Source of the DNA: Marmoricola endophyticus
GTDB taxonomy: Bacteria; Actinomycetota; Actinomycetes; Propionibacteriales; Nocardioidaceae
Direction of reading: 5' to 3'
DNA length: 64,000 nt
NCBI RefSeq assembly: GCF_014644415.1
Contig: NZ_BMKQ01000001.1
Location: 858,861 to 922,860 of the forward strand
The notes under the pieces are model-generated. The model did no database searches. It saw only the letters and a program-made list of their open reading frames with translations, and was not told where the DNA came from. Made by a program: the position numbers and the translations under genes. Each line of letters starts with the position of its first letter. Within the stretch, counting starts at the first letter, position 1. Shown here one piece after another: positions 53,522 to 62,708 of this stretch.

Positions 53522-54703
53522 ATGACCACCATCCAGACCAAGTCCAAGGCGGACCAGACCGACCCGGTCGCGCACCTCTCGGCCGCGCAGGTCGAGGAGC
53601 TGGGCCGCGAGCTCGACGCGATCCGCCAGTCGGTGCTGGACACCCGCGGCGAGCGCGACGCGGCGTACATCCGCAAGGTCATCAAGGCCCAGCGCGGACT
53701 CGAGCTCGGCTCGCGGGCCGTGCTGCTCGCCTCGATCTTCCCGCCGGCGTGGTTCGTCGGCACCACCGGACTCGCCGTCGCCAAGATCATCGAGAACATG
53801 GAGATCGGCCACAACGTCATGCACGGCCAGTGGGACTGGATGCGTGACCCGAAGATCCACTCGACCACCTGGGAGTGGGACAACGCCTCGCCCGCCGAGC
53901 AGTGGAAGCACTCGCACAACGAGCTGCACCACACGTACACGAACGTGATCGGCAAGGACAACGACCTCGGCTACGGCATCATGCGCGTCGACGAGGAGCA
54001 GCGCTGGCACCCGATGTACCTCGCCCAGCCGCTGTGGAACTTCATCAACGCCTGCTTCTTCGAGTACGGCATCGCCGCGTACGACCTCGAGCTGGGCAAG
54101 AACCTGTCCAGCAAGAAGCGGCGCCGCAGCCCGCAGTTCAAGGCCGCCGCCAAGGTGACGCTGAAGAAGATCCGCAACCAGATGACCAAGGACTACGTCG
54201 TCCACCCGCTGGTCTCCGGCCCGTCCGCGCTGACCACGCTGTCGGCGAACTTCACCGCCAACCTGATCCGCAACCTGTGGACCCACTCGGTGATCATGTG
54301 CGGGCACTTCCCCGAGGGCGTGGAGACGTTCGAGAAGAAGTCGATCGACGGCGAGACCCGCGGCGAGTGGTACCTGCGCCAGATGCTCGGCTCGGCCAAC
54401 ATCTCCGGCTCCAAGGCCATGCACTTCATGACCGGCAACCTCTCGCACCAGGTCGAGCACCACCTGTTCCCCGACCTGCCCTCCAACCGGTACGCCGAGA
54501 TCGCGCCGCAGGTGCAGGACCTGTTCCGCCGCTACGGCCTGAACTACCACTCGGCGCCGCTCCCGGTGCAGGTGGCGTCGGCCTGGCACAAGGTCATCCG
54601 GCTCTCCCTGCCCAACGGCGCCTCGAAGGCCCCGCTGGCCACCGTCACCGCGCTGACCACCAAGCAGGGTCGTCGCGAGCTGCGTCGGCGCCCCGCCGCC
54701 TGA
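53522..54703 (+). CDS. Membrane fatty-acid desaturase (DesA3-like)
   Basis: A 393-residue protein from ATG 53522 with AGAAGGAG upstream. It shows the three His boxes of di-iron membrane desaturases: HNVMH at 97-101, HSHNELHH at 130-137, and HQVEHH near 322-327. Hydrophobic segments lie around 65-90 and between the boxes. Homologues include mycobacterial DesA3 and linoleoyl-CoA desaturases, which introduce a double bond into stearoyl- or other acyl-CoA at the membrane with electrons from the adjacent reductase. Substrate position is inferred only. Followed by hairpin repeat copy 2. Confidence 0.9.
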   Translation: MTTIQTKSKADQTDPVAHLSAAQVEELGRELDAIRQSVLDTRGERDAAYIRKVIKAQRGLELGSRAVLLASIFPPAWFVGTTGLAVAKIIENMEIGHNVMHGQWDWMRDPKIHSTTWEWDNASPAEQWKHSHNELHHTYTNVIGKDNDLGYGIMRVDEEQRWHPMYLAQPLWNFINACFFEYGIAAYDLELGKNLSSKKRRRSPQFKAAAKVTLKKIRNQMTKDYVVHPLVSGPSALTTLSANFTANLIRNLWTHSVIMCGHFPEGVETFEKKSIDGETRGEWYLRQMLGSANISGSKAMHFMTGNLSHQVEHHLFPDLPSNRYAEIAPQVQDLFRRYGLNYHSAPLPVQVASAWHKVIRLSLPNGASKAPLATVTALTTKQGRRELRRRPAA

Positions 54704-54713
54704 CCCGCCACGG

Positions 54714-54776
54714 GTAGTCCCTGACGTTTCTGCGGTCCTGGCGCCGAAACGACCGCAGAAACGTCAGGGACTATCC
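54714..54776. repeat. 63-bp hairpin repeat, copy 2 (sister copy at 4742)
   Basis: Arms GTAGTCCCTGACGTTTCTGC plus GGTC and GACCGCAGAAACGTCAGGGA plus CTAT pair nearly perfectly over 24 bp around a 15-bp loop. The left arm is identical to that of copy 1. Located after the desaturase stop; may serve as terminator. Confidence 0.85.
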
Positions 54777-54815
54777 CTTCAGGACGGCTTCAGGGGGGCC
54801 TGACAGGCTGGTGCG

Positions 54816-55487
54816 GTGCGCGCACTGGTGTGGTTCCTCGTCGTCGTGGTCGTCCTCGCCCTGGTCCTCGACCGGGGCGGCAAGGCCATCGCGGAGCAGG
54901 TCGTGGCCTCGAACCTGCAGAGTGAGCAGGGTCTGAGCCAGGAGCCCGACGTCTCCATCGACGGCTTCCCGTTCCTCGACCAGTTCGCCGAGGGTCGCTA
55001 CGACCACGTCAGCGCGAGCGCCGACTCGGTCCCGGTCGAGGACACTGCACTGACGCTGCGCTCGGTCCGGGTGGACTTCCGCGGGGTCACGACGAACCGC
55101 GACTTCAGCCGGTTCACCGCTCAGCGGGCGGCGGCCACCGCGACCATCGGGTACGCCGGGCTCGGGCGCGCGCTGGGGGTGACCACCTCGTACGCCGGCG
55201 ACGGGCGCGTCAAGATCTCCAAGAAGCTCAGCGCACTCGGCGGGTCGATCACCCCGTCGGCGACGATCGAGCCGACCTACGAGCGGGGCTCGCTGAGGTT
55301 CGGTGACCTCGATCTGGGCGACGACCTGCCCGACTCGATCGGCTCCGCGCTGCGCGACGCGGTGGACGACGCCGTACGCCTCGACGACCTGCCCTTCGAC
55401 GTCACCGTGCAGTCCGTGCGCGCGACCGAGCAGGGACTGCGGCTCACGTTGCGCGGGAAGGACCTGAGCTACTCCAAAGCCTCCTGA
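54816..55487 (+). CDS. LmeA-like (DUF2993) phospholipid-binding protein
   Basis: A 223-residue protein from GTG 54816. One N-terminal hydrophobic segment (VRALVWFLVVVVVLALVLDR) acts as signal or anchor, then the DUF2993 pattern: QEPDVSIDGFPFLDQFAEGR, ALTLRSVRVDFRGVTTN, LRFGDLDLGDDLPDSIGS and a final LRLTLRGKDLSYSK. LmeA of mycobacteria is a periplasmic phosphatidylinositol-binding protein that supports lipomannan maturation. Location beside the desaturase and mce genes fits an envelope lipid role. Confidence 0.83.
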   Translation: MRALVWFLVVVVVLALVLDRGGKAIAEQVVASNLQSEQGLSQEPDVSIDGFPFLDQFAEGRYDHVSASADSVPVEDTALTLRSVRVDFRGVTTNRDFSRFTAQRAAATATIGYAGLGRALGVTTSYAGDGRVKISKKLSALGGSITPSATIEPTYERGSLRFGDLDLGDDLPDSIGSALRDAVDDAVRLDDLPFDVTVQSVRATEQGLRLTLRGKDLSYSKAS

Positions 55488-55503
55488 GGCACACTGGCCC
55501 TTC

Positions 55504-56493
55504 GTGGGCGCGATGATCTGGACCGGGCTGGTCGCCGGGGCACTGCTGGGACTCGTGCTGCAGCGCTCGGGGATGTGCTTCCACTCGATGTTCGCGACCG
55601 CGGGCCGCAACGAGACCCGGCTGCTGCGAGGCTGGCTGGTCGGGGTCGCGATCGCAGGGGTGCTGCTCTCGGCGGTCTACCTGACCCCGGCGGGCGACGC
55701 CCTCAACTCCGGCCTCCCGTTCCGCCCCGTCGGCAACGTCGTGGGAGGGCTGCTGATCGGTGTCGGCATGGCCGTCGCCCGCTCGTGCGCCTCGGGGCTG
55801 TTCTACAAGCTCGGGACGGGGATGCTCGGTGCGCTGGTCGGGATCGTCGGCTTCGTCGGCGGCGAGTACGCCGCCACCTTCACCGACCTGCGCGGCCCCA
55901 CGGTGCTCCCCGGTGGGGACGCCGGCACGATCAGCGGCTCGCTCGGGTTGCCGCGGCTCGTGGTGGCGGTCGTCATCGGGGCGGTGCTGCTGGTGGCCGC
56001 GGTCCTGCTCGGGCGACGGGCGGAGGCCGCGGCGCCGAGGTCGTCGTACGACGGCTCCCAGCCGGACGACCGCTGGTCCTGGCGCGCCACGGGGGTCGCC
56101 ATCGGGCTCGCGGTCCCGGCGGCCTGGCTGCTGGCGCGGGTGGGCGGATCCACCTACGGCCCGAGCACCGTGGGCGCCACCGCCAGCCTCGCCGCGGGCA
56201 GCCCGAACTGGTGGCTGATCGCGTTCCTCGTCGGGCTGGTCCCCGGCGCGTTCGTCGCGGCGCGACGAGCCGGCGACCTCTGGGTGCGCGGCGAGACCCC
56301 CGTCAGGTACGTCCAGCTGCTGGTGGGAGGCTTCCTGCTCGGTGCCGGCGGCTGGATCGCCGGTGGCTGCAACCTCGGCCACGGGCTGTCCGGCGTCGCG
56401 CAGCTGAACGTCGCCTCCTGGGTGGCGGTCGTGTCGATGTTCGTCGGCGTCGTCGCCAGCCGTACCCTCCTCGACGCAAGGAACCGCCGATGA
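55504..56493 (+). CDS. YeeE/YedE (TsuA-like) sulfur transporter
   Basis: A 329-residue protein with about nine hydrophobic segments from GTG 55504. The two-repeat YeeE/YedE fold is shown by GLVLQRSGMCFHSMF near the start, AVARSCASGLFYKLGTGM in the middle and WIAGGCNLGHGLSGVAQL near the end. These three Cys (in GMC, SCASG and GGCNLGHG) line the path in thiosulfate transporter TsuA. The protein therefore probably imports thiosulfate or another sulfur compound. The usual TsuB/TusA partner is not next to it; the following gene is an SRPBCC protein, overlapping by ATGA. Confidence 0.85.
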   Translation: MGAMIWTGLVAGALLGLVLQRSGMCFHSMFATAGRNETRLLRGWLVGVAIAGVLLSAVYLTPAGDALNSGLPFRPVGNVVGGLLIGVGMAVARSCASGLFYKLGTGMLGALVGIVGFVGGEYAATFTDLRGPTVLPGGDAGTISGSLGLPRLVVAVVIGAVLLVAAVLLGRRAEAAAPRSSYDGSQPDDRWSWRATGVAIGLAVPAAWLLARVGGSTYGPSTVGATASLAAGSPNWWLIAFLVGLVPGAFVAARRAGDLWVRGETPVRYVQLLVGGFLLGAGGWIAGGCNLGHGLSGVAQLNVASWVAVVSMFVGVVASRTLLDARNRR

Positions 56494-56978
56494 AACGCAC
56501 GCTGACCGTCTCCGACTCCGTCGAGATCGACGCCCCCGCCGACGAGATCTGGGCGCAGCTGGCCGACCCGTCGCAGATGGGGCGCTGGAGCCCCGAGAAC
56601 AGCGGCACCGAGGCGCCGTCCAGGGGCGTCCTGTCCGTCGGCGACGAGTTCGTCGGCCGCAACAGGCGCGGGCGCGCACGATGGGTCACCAAGTGCCGGG
56701 TCAGCGACAGCGACCCGGGCAAGCGCTTCGCCTTCGACGTGCTCGCGATCGGCCCCAGCAAGCCGGTGATGGGCGGCCGGATCGCCAGCTGGTCCTACGA
56801 CCTCTCCCCCGCGGGTGGCGGGACGCGGGTCACCGAGACGTGGACCGACAACCGTCCCTGGCCCGACCTGGCGGCGAACCTCTTCGACAAGGTCGCCGCC
56901 GGGAAGCCGTTCGCGGAGTTCCAGCGCGGCAACATCGCTCGTACGCTCGCCGCGCTGAAGGCCGACCTCTCCCGCTGA
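56490..56978 (+). CDS. SRPBCC (START-like) ligand-binding protein
   Basis: A 162-residue protein from ATG 56490, which overlaps the transporter stop (ATGA). It starts MKRTLTVSDSVEIDAPADEI, then IWAQLADPSQMGRWSPENSG, and has FDVLAIGPSKPVMGGRIASW and TRVTETWTDNRP: the polyketide-cyclase/SRPBCC pattern. A similar protein (KRT-less) is at 60163, with shared WSPxN/C and RVTETW/RLTETW words, so the two are distant paralogues. Ligand is unknown. Converges on leuS. Confidence 0.82.
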   Translation: MKRTLTVSDSVEIDAPADEIWAQLADPSQMGRWSPENSGTEAPSRGVLSVGDEFVGRNRRGRARWVTKCRVSDSDPGKRFAFDVLAIGPSKPVMGGRIASWSYDLSPAGGGTRVTETWTDNRPWPDLAANLFDKVAAGKPFAEFQRGNIARTLAALKADLSR

Positions 56979-56995
56979 GCCCCCGGCGCCTCGAC

Positions 56996-59479
<2,484 letters not shown>

Positions 59480-59511
59480 CGCGCTCTTCCTCGAGTGGTC
59501 TCTCCCCTGGA

Positions 59512-59539
59512 CACAACAAAGCCCCTCGCGAGGAGGGGC
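59512..59539 (-). terminator. Attenuator-type terminator in the leuS leader
   Basis: On the minus strand GCCCCTC, loop CTCGC, GAGGGGC (59539-59521), followed by TTTGTTGTG. A U-rich 3' side is rare in this genome, and its position between the leader peptide and leuS, with no gene ending just before, suggests conditional termination. Confidence 0.65.
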
Positions 59540-59540
59540 G

Positions 59541-59561
59541 GCCGCGTCGAATCGACGCGGC
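59541..59561 (-). other. Pause/antiterminator hairpin in the leuS leader
   Basis: GCCGCGTCGA, one central base, TCGACGCGGC: perfect 10-bp palindrome. It begins at the last base of the leader peptide stop codon and ends 1 nt before the terminator hairpin, where a stalled or terminating ribosome would interfere with it. Confidence 0.55.
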
Positions 59562-59584
59562 TAGGGAAGGAGAAGGGTCTGCAC
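59561..59584 (-). CDS. Leu-rich leader peptide MQTLLLP upstream of leuS
   Basis: GTG 59584 opens a 7-codon frame: GTG CAG ACC CTT CTC CTT CCC TAG. Three consecutive Leu codons, two of them CTT, which is rare in this GC-rich genome. A TACCCT -10 box ends 6 nt upstream, so the mRNA probably starts on the GTG. Followed by two hairpins, the second U-tailed. This is the standard layout of leader-peptide attenuation sensing charged tRNA-Leu, as known for leuA and ilvB leaders in actinobacteria. The peptide itself needs no function. Confidence 0.6.
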   Translation of the reverse strand: MQTLLLP

Positions 59585-59590
59585 GTGACG

Positions 59591-59596
59591 AGGGTA
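59591..59596 (-). promoter_or_regulatory. leuS leader promoter (-10 TACCCT)
   Basis: TACCCT on the minus strand, 6 nt from the leader GTG. No clear -35. Confidence 0.5.
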
Positions 59597-59604
59597 GCCG
59601 ACGC

Positions 59605-59703
59605 CTGCATCGTCGCCGGACGTACCTGATGCGGGCGGACACGCAGCACGTCGCCGTGCAGCGCTCGGTGCACGGGCGTTGGGTACGTCCGGCGACGAGG
59701 CAG
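59605..59703. repeat. Nested inverted repeats between leuS and a membrane-protein gene
   Basis: Outer arms CTGCATCGTCGCCGGACGTA plus CC (59605-59626) and GGTACGTCCGGCGACGAGGC plus AG (59682-59703) pair with one mismatch in 22. Inner arms CCGTGCA (59654-59660) and TGCACGG (59669-59675) pair perfectly. The outer left arm starts 9 bp from the leuS leader -10 box, so a cruciform or bound protein would affect both divergent promoters. Confidence 0.75.
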
Positions 59704-59737
59704 CACTCCGTGCCGACCGTGATCGCGCGTCAAGCAC

Positions 59738-59743
59738 TACCTT
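59738..59743 (+). promoter_or_regulatory. Leaderless promoter (-10 TACCTT) for the 59750 gene
   Basis: TACCTT ends 6 nt before ATG 59750; no Shine-Dalgarno precedes the start. Confidence 0.5.
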
Positions 59744-59749
59744 TCGACC

Positions 59750-60166
59750 ATGACGCGGATCGTGCACGACCGTCCCTCACGCCTGGTCACCAGCGGCATG
59801 GTCGAGCTGGCCGCCGGTGCGCTCACCGGGTGGGTGTACGCGCTGACGCACACGCAGCCGGAGCGGGCCGAGGCGATCGGCATCCGGTCCGGCGAGCGCG
59901 TCCGCCAGTGGCACCTCGACCTCGTGATGATGGGCTCGGCCACGGTCGCGGCCGGGCTCGCCGCCCCGGACGCCTCGAAGGTCGCCGCCGGTGCGCTGGC
60001 CGTCGGCGCGTGGACGAACCCGTCGGCGTTCCTGTGGCTCGCGCTGGACCCGAAGGCGTACGCCAAGCCGACCTTCCGCGCGGCCTCGGTCGCGTCGTTC
60101 GTCGTGACCACGATCGGGTTCACCGGTGTGGTCGCGAGCGTCGTGCGTCGTAGGTTGGCCGCATGA
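59750..60166 (+). CDS. Small four-helix membrane protein
   Basis: A 138-residue protein (MTRIVHDRPSRLVTSGMVEL) with about four hydrophobic segments (ELAAGALTGWVYAL, HLDLVMMGSATVAAGLAA, ALAVGAWTNPSAFLWLAL, SVASFVVTTIGFTGVVASVV) and a short basic end. The pattern of the second and third helices recalls hydroxylaminobenzene-mutase-like membrane proteins, but the match by eye is weak, so I give no function. It overlaps the SRPBCC gene by ATGA. Confidence 0.65.
   Translation: MTRIVHDRPSRLVTSGMVELAAGALTGWVYALTHTQPERAEAIGIRSGERVRQWHLDLVMMGSATVAAGLAAPDASKVAAGALAVGAWTNPSAFLWLALDPKAYAKPTFRAASVASFVVTTIGFTGVVASVVRRRLAA
60151..60156 (+). promoter_or_regulatory. Internal leaderless promoter (-10 TAGGTT) for the 60163 gene
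   Basis: TAGGTT inside the end of the membrane-protein gene, 6 nt before ATG 60163. It could give separate expression of the SRPBCC gene. Confidence 0.4.
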
Positions 60167-60642
60167 GCGACTCGGCCTCGATCGACCAGCACCAGGACTC
60201 CATCCACATCGCCGCCGACCCGGGCGACGTGTACGACGTGGTCAGCGACGTCACCCGCACCGGCGAGTGGAGCCCGGTGTGCAAGGAGTGCTGGTGGGTC
60301 GACGGCGACGGCCCCGCCCGCGGTGCGCGCTTCGGCGGTCGCCAGGAGGTCCCCGGCCGCACCTGGGAGACCGAGTCGGTGGTCACCGAGGCCGACCCCG
60401 GCAACGTCTTCGCCTGGCAGGTCGGCGGGAGGTACGTCGAGTGGTCCTACCGCATGCAGGCCGTGCAGGGCGGGACCCGGCTCACCGAGACCTGGTCCCT
60501 CAACGACGCGACCAAGCAGATGTTCGCCGAGAAGTACGCCGACCGTGCCGATGAGGTCCTCGACGCCCGCCGCCAGGAGGCGCTGACCGGTATCCCCGAG
60601 ACGCTGGCCCGGATCAAGGACATCGTCGAGCGCGAGGTCTGA
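60163..60642 (+). CDS. SRPBCC (START-like) ligand-binding protein
   Basis: A 159-residue protein from ATG 60163 (ATGA overlap with the membrane protein). The SRPBCC pattern is clear: QDSIHIAADPGDVYDVVSDV, TGEWSPVCKECWWVDGDG, GRYVEWSYRMQAVQGGTRLT, ETWSLNDATKQMFAEKYADR. It is related to the protein at 56490. Ligand unknown; pairing with a small membrane protein suggests a hydrophobic compound, which is inference only. Confidence 0.82.
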   Translation: MSDSASIDQHQDSIHIAADPGDVYDVVSDVTRTGEWSPVCKECWWVDGDGPARGARFGGRQEVPGRTWETESVVTEADPGNVFAWQVGGRYVEWSYRMQAVQGGTRLTETWSLNDATKQMFAEKYADRADEVLDARRQEALTGIPETLARIKDIVEREV

Positions 60643-60643
60643 C

Positions 60644-60868
60644 CGGGTCTCGACGAGCTCGACCACCGTGCCCACCGGAGGTTGAGCCCGTCGAAACCCC
60701 ACCCGAGGTGGTCGAGCCCGGACCCACCCAAGGTGGTCGAGCCCGAACCGAGCGCCAGCGAGGGAGGACGTCGAGACCACCGCCGGCCGAACGCCTACCC
60801 CAACCACCGGGTCTCGACAGGCTCGACCACCGTGCCCACCGAGGGTTGAGCCTGTCGAGACCCCACCG
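60644..60868. repeat. Compound interspersed repeat upstream of galE
   Basis: A 225-bp stretch made of GTCTCGACGAGCTCGACCAC, GGTGGTCGAGCCC twice, GCGCCAGCGAGGGAGGACGTC then GAGACCACC, GTCTCGACAGGCTCGACCAC and GTTGAGCCTGTCGAGACCCC. The last two pair with each other (GTCTCGACAGGCTC with GAGCCTGTCGAGAC). It is the largest intergenic copy of the family here. I see no gene in it. Confidence 0.85.
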
Positions 60869-60873
60869 CTGGC

Positions 60874-60879
60874 TAGGGT
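60874..60879 (+). promoter_or_regulatory. Leaderless galE promoter (-10 TAGGGT)
   Basis: TAGGGT lies 7 nt before ATG 60887, directly after the repeat element, whose end supplies the -35 area. Confidence 0.5.
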
Positions 60880-60886
60880 GCTCGCC

Positions 60887-61891
60887 ATGAAGGTCCTCCT
60901 CACCGGCGGAGCCGGCTACCTCGGGTCCACCACGGCCAAGGCGCTCGAGCAGGCCGGGCACACGCCGGTGATCCTCGACTCGCTGGTCACCGGGCCGCAC
61001 GCGTTCGTCCGCGACCGGATCTTCTACGAGGGCGACATCGCCGACCGGGCGCTGCTGGCGCGGATCGTCGAGGAGCACCCCGACATCGAGGCGACGGTGC
61101 ACATGGCCGCGATGATCCTGGTGCCGGAGTCGGTGCAGCAGCCGTACACCTACTACCAGAACAACGTCGCGAAGAGCCTCGAGCTGTTCGACACCCTGAC
61201 CGCGCTCGGCAAGCCGCGGGTGCTGTTCTCCTCCTCGGCCTCGCTCTACGCCACAAAGGACGGCTTCGAGGTCCTCGAGAGCGACCCGCTCGCGCCGGGC
61301 TCGCCGTACGCCCGGACCAAGCGGGTCATGGAGTGGGCGCTGATCGACCTCGCGGCGGCGACCGACCTGCGTGCGGTGATCCTGCGCTACTTCAACCCGA
61401 TCGGCTCCGACCCCGACCTCGAGTCGGGGATCTACGCCAAGGAGCCCAGCCACGTCCTCGGGCAGCTGGTGCTGGCCGCCCGCGGGCTGAAGGACGCCTT
61501 CACGATCACCGGCACGGACCTGCCGACGCGCGACGGCACCGGGATCCGCGACTACCTGCACGTGTGGGACCTCGCGCAGGCGCACGTCGCCGCGGTCGAG
61601 GGGTTCGACACGATCATCGAGGCCGAGGGAGCGCCGAGCGCGGTCCTCAATGTCGGCACCGGCGACGGCACGACCGTGCGCGAGCTGGTGGCGATGTTCG
61701 AGGAGGTGTACGGCGCCGAGGTGCCGCTCGCCGAAGGTCCCCCGAGGCCCGGCGACGCCGTGGGCGCCTTCGCCAACGTGGACAAGATCCGCGACGTCAT
61801 CGGCTGGGAGGCCCAGCTGAGCGTCAAGGAGGCCATCGCCTCCGCACTGGCTTGGGCGGACAAGCGCGAGTCGATCCTGGGGTACGAGTGA
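60887..61891 (+). CDS. galE: UDP-glucose 4-epimerase
   Basis: A 334-residue protein from ATG 60887 (MKVLLTGGAGYLGSTTAKAL). NAD-binding GGAGYLGS at 7-14, VHMAAMILVPESVQQPYTYY, the SSSASLY segment, the Tyr-x3-Lys pair in SPYARTKRVME, LRYFNPIGSDPDLESG, and the sugar-site DGTGIRDYLHVWDLAQAH identify GalE. The enzyme interconverts UDP-glucose and UDP-galactose for wall galactan or exopolysaccharide. Canonical GGxGYIG has I replaced by L. The SDR gene follows after a repeat remnant (61893-61935). Confidence 0.9.
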   Translation: MKVLLTGGAGYLGSTTAKALEQAGHTPVILDSLVTGPHAFVRDRIFYEGDIADRALLARIVEEHPDIEATVHMAAMILVPESVQQPYTYYQNNVAKSLELFDTLTALGKPRVLFSSSASLYATKDGFEVLESDPLAPGSPYARTKRVMEWALIDLAAATDLRAVILRYFNPIGSDPDLESGIYAKEPSHVLGQLVLAARGLKDAFTITGTDLPTRDGTGIRDYLHVWDLAQAHVAAVEGFDTIIEAEGAPSAVLNVGTGDGTTVRELVAMFEEVYGAEVPLAEGPPRPGDAVGAFANVDKIRDVIGWEAQLSVKEAIASALAWADKRESILGYE

Positions 61892-61892
61892 A

Positions 61893-61935
61893 CACCCCAC
61901 CACGACACTCGCTGCGCTCGCGTCGCACCGGAGAC
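61893..61935. repeat. Remnant of the interspersed repeat
   Basis: The words CCACCACGAC and ACTCGCTGCGCTCGCGTCG resemble the CTCGCTGGCGCTCGC core of the family. Short and partial; it fills the gap between galE and the SDR gene. Confidence 0.4.
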
Positions 61936-61943
61936 CCCGAGTG

Positions 61944-62705
61944 ATGAGCACGCTGGACCTGTTCCGTCTCGACGGCAAGGTCGCCGTCGTCACCGGCGCG
62001 TCCTCCGGGCTGGGGGTCGCCTTCGCGCGGGCGCTGGCCGAGGCCGGTGCCGACGTGGCGCTCGGCGCGCGCCGGGTCGACAAGCTCGAGGAGACCCGCG
62101 CGATGGTCGAGGGGCTGGGCCGCCGCGCGATCGCCGTGGCGACCGACGTCGCGGACCCCGGCTCCTGCCAGGGTCTCGTCGACGCGACGGTCGAGCAGCT
62201 CGGCGGGGTCGACGTGCTGGTCAACAACGCCGGCATCGGCACCGCGTACCCCGCCACCCGGGAGACCCCCGAGCAGTTCCGCGAGGTGATCGACGTCAAC
62301 CTCAACGGCTGCTACTGGATGGCGCAGTCGTGCGGCCGGGTGATGCAGCCCGGCTCCAGCATCGTCAACATCTCCTCGGTGCTGGGCCTGACCACCGCCG
62401 CGCTGCCGCAGGCGGCGTACTCCGCGTCCAAGGCGGCGCTGATCGGCCTCACCCGCGACCTCGCCCAGCAGTGGACGGGCCGCAAGGGCATCCGCGTCAA
62501 CGCCCTGGCCCCGGGCTTCTTCGAGTCCGAGATGACCGACACGTACGTCGAGGGCTATCTCGAGTCGATGGTCGAGCGCGTCCCCGCCGGCCGCACCGGT
62601 GACCCGGCCGAGCTGGCGGCGACGCTGGTCTGGCTGGTCTCCCCCGCCGGCGGCTACGTCACCGGTCAGACGCTGGCCGTCGACGGGGGTCTCACGATCA
62701 CCTGA
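61944..62705 (+). CDS. Short-chain dehydrogenase/reductase (FabG-like)
   Basis: A 253-residue classical SDR from ATG 61944 (MSTLDLFRLDGKVAVVTGAS). NAD(P) motif TGASSGLG near 18-25, VLVNNAGIGTAY near 92-103, catalytic Ser in SIVNISSVLGL and YSASK (Tyr and Lys) near 155-160, and the closing GYVTGQTLAVDGGLTIT. Substrate cannot be told. It follows galE on the same strand by about 50 nt. Confidence 0.9.
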   Translation: MSTLDLFRLDGKVAVVTGASSGLGVAFARALAEAGADVALGARRVDKLEETRAMVEGLGRRAIAVATDVADPGSCQGLVDATVEQLGGVDVLVNNAGIGTAYPATRETPEQFREVIDVNLNGCYWMAQSCGRVMQPGSSIVNISSVLGLTTAALPQAAYSASKAALIGLTRDLAQQWTGRKGIRVNALAPGFFESEMTDTYVEGYLESMVERVPAGRTGDPAELAATLVWLVSPAGGYVTGQTLAVDGGLTIT

Positions 62706-62708
62706 TCG

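Noticed and set aside
59480-59640. T-box riboswitch upstream of leuS
   Set aside because: No T-box sequence or specifier-loop structure; the Leu-codon leader peptide with terminator explains the region better.
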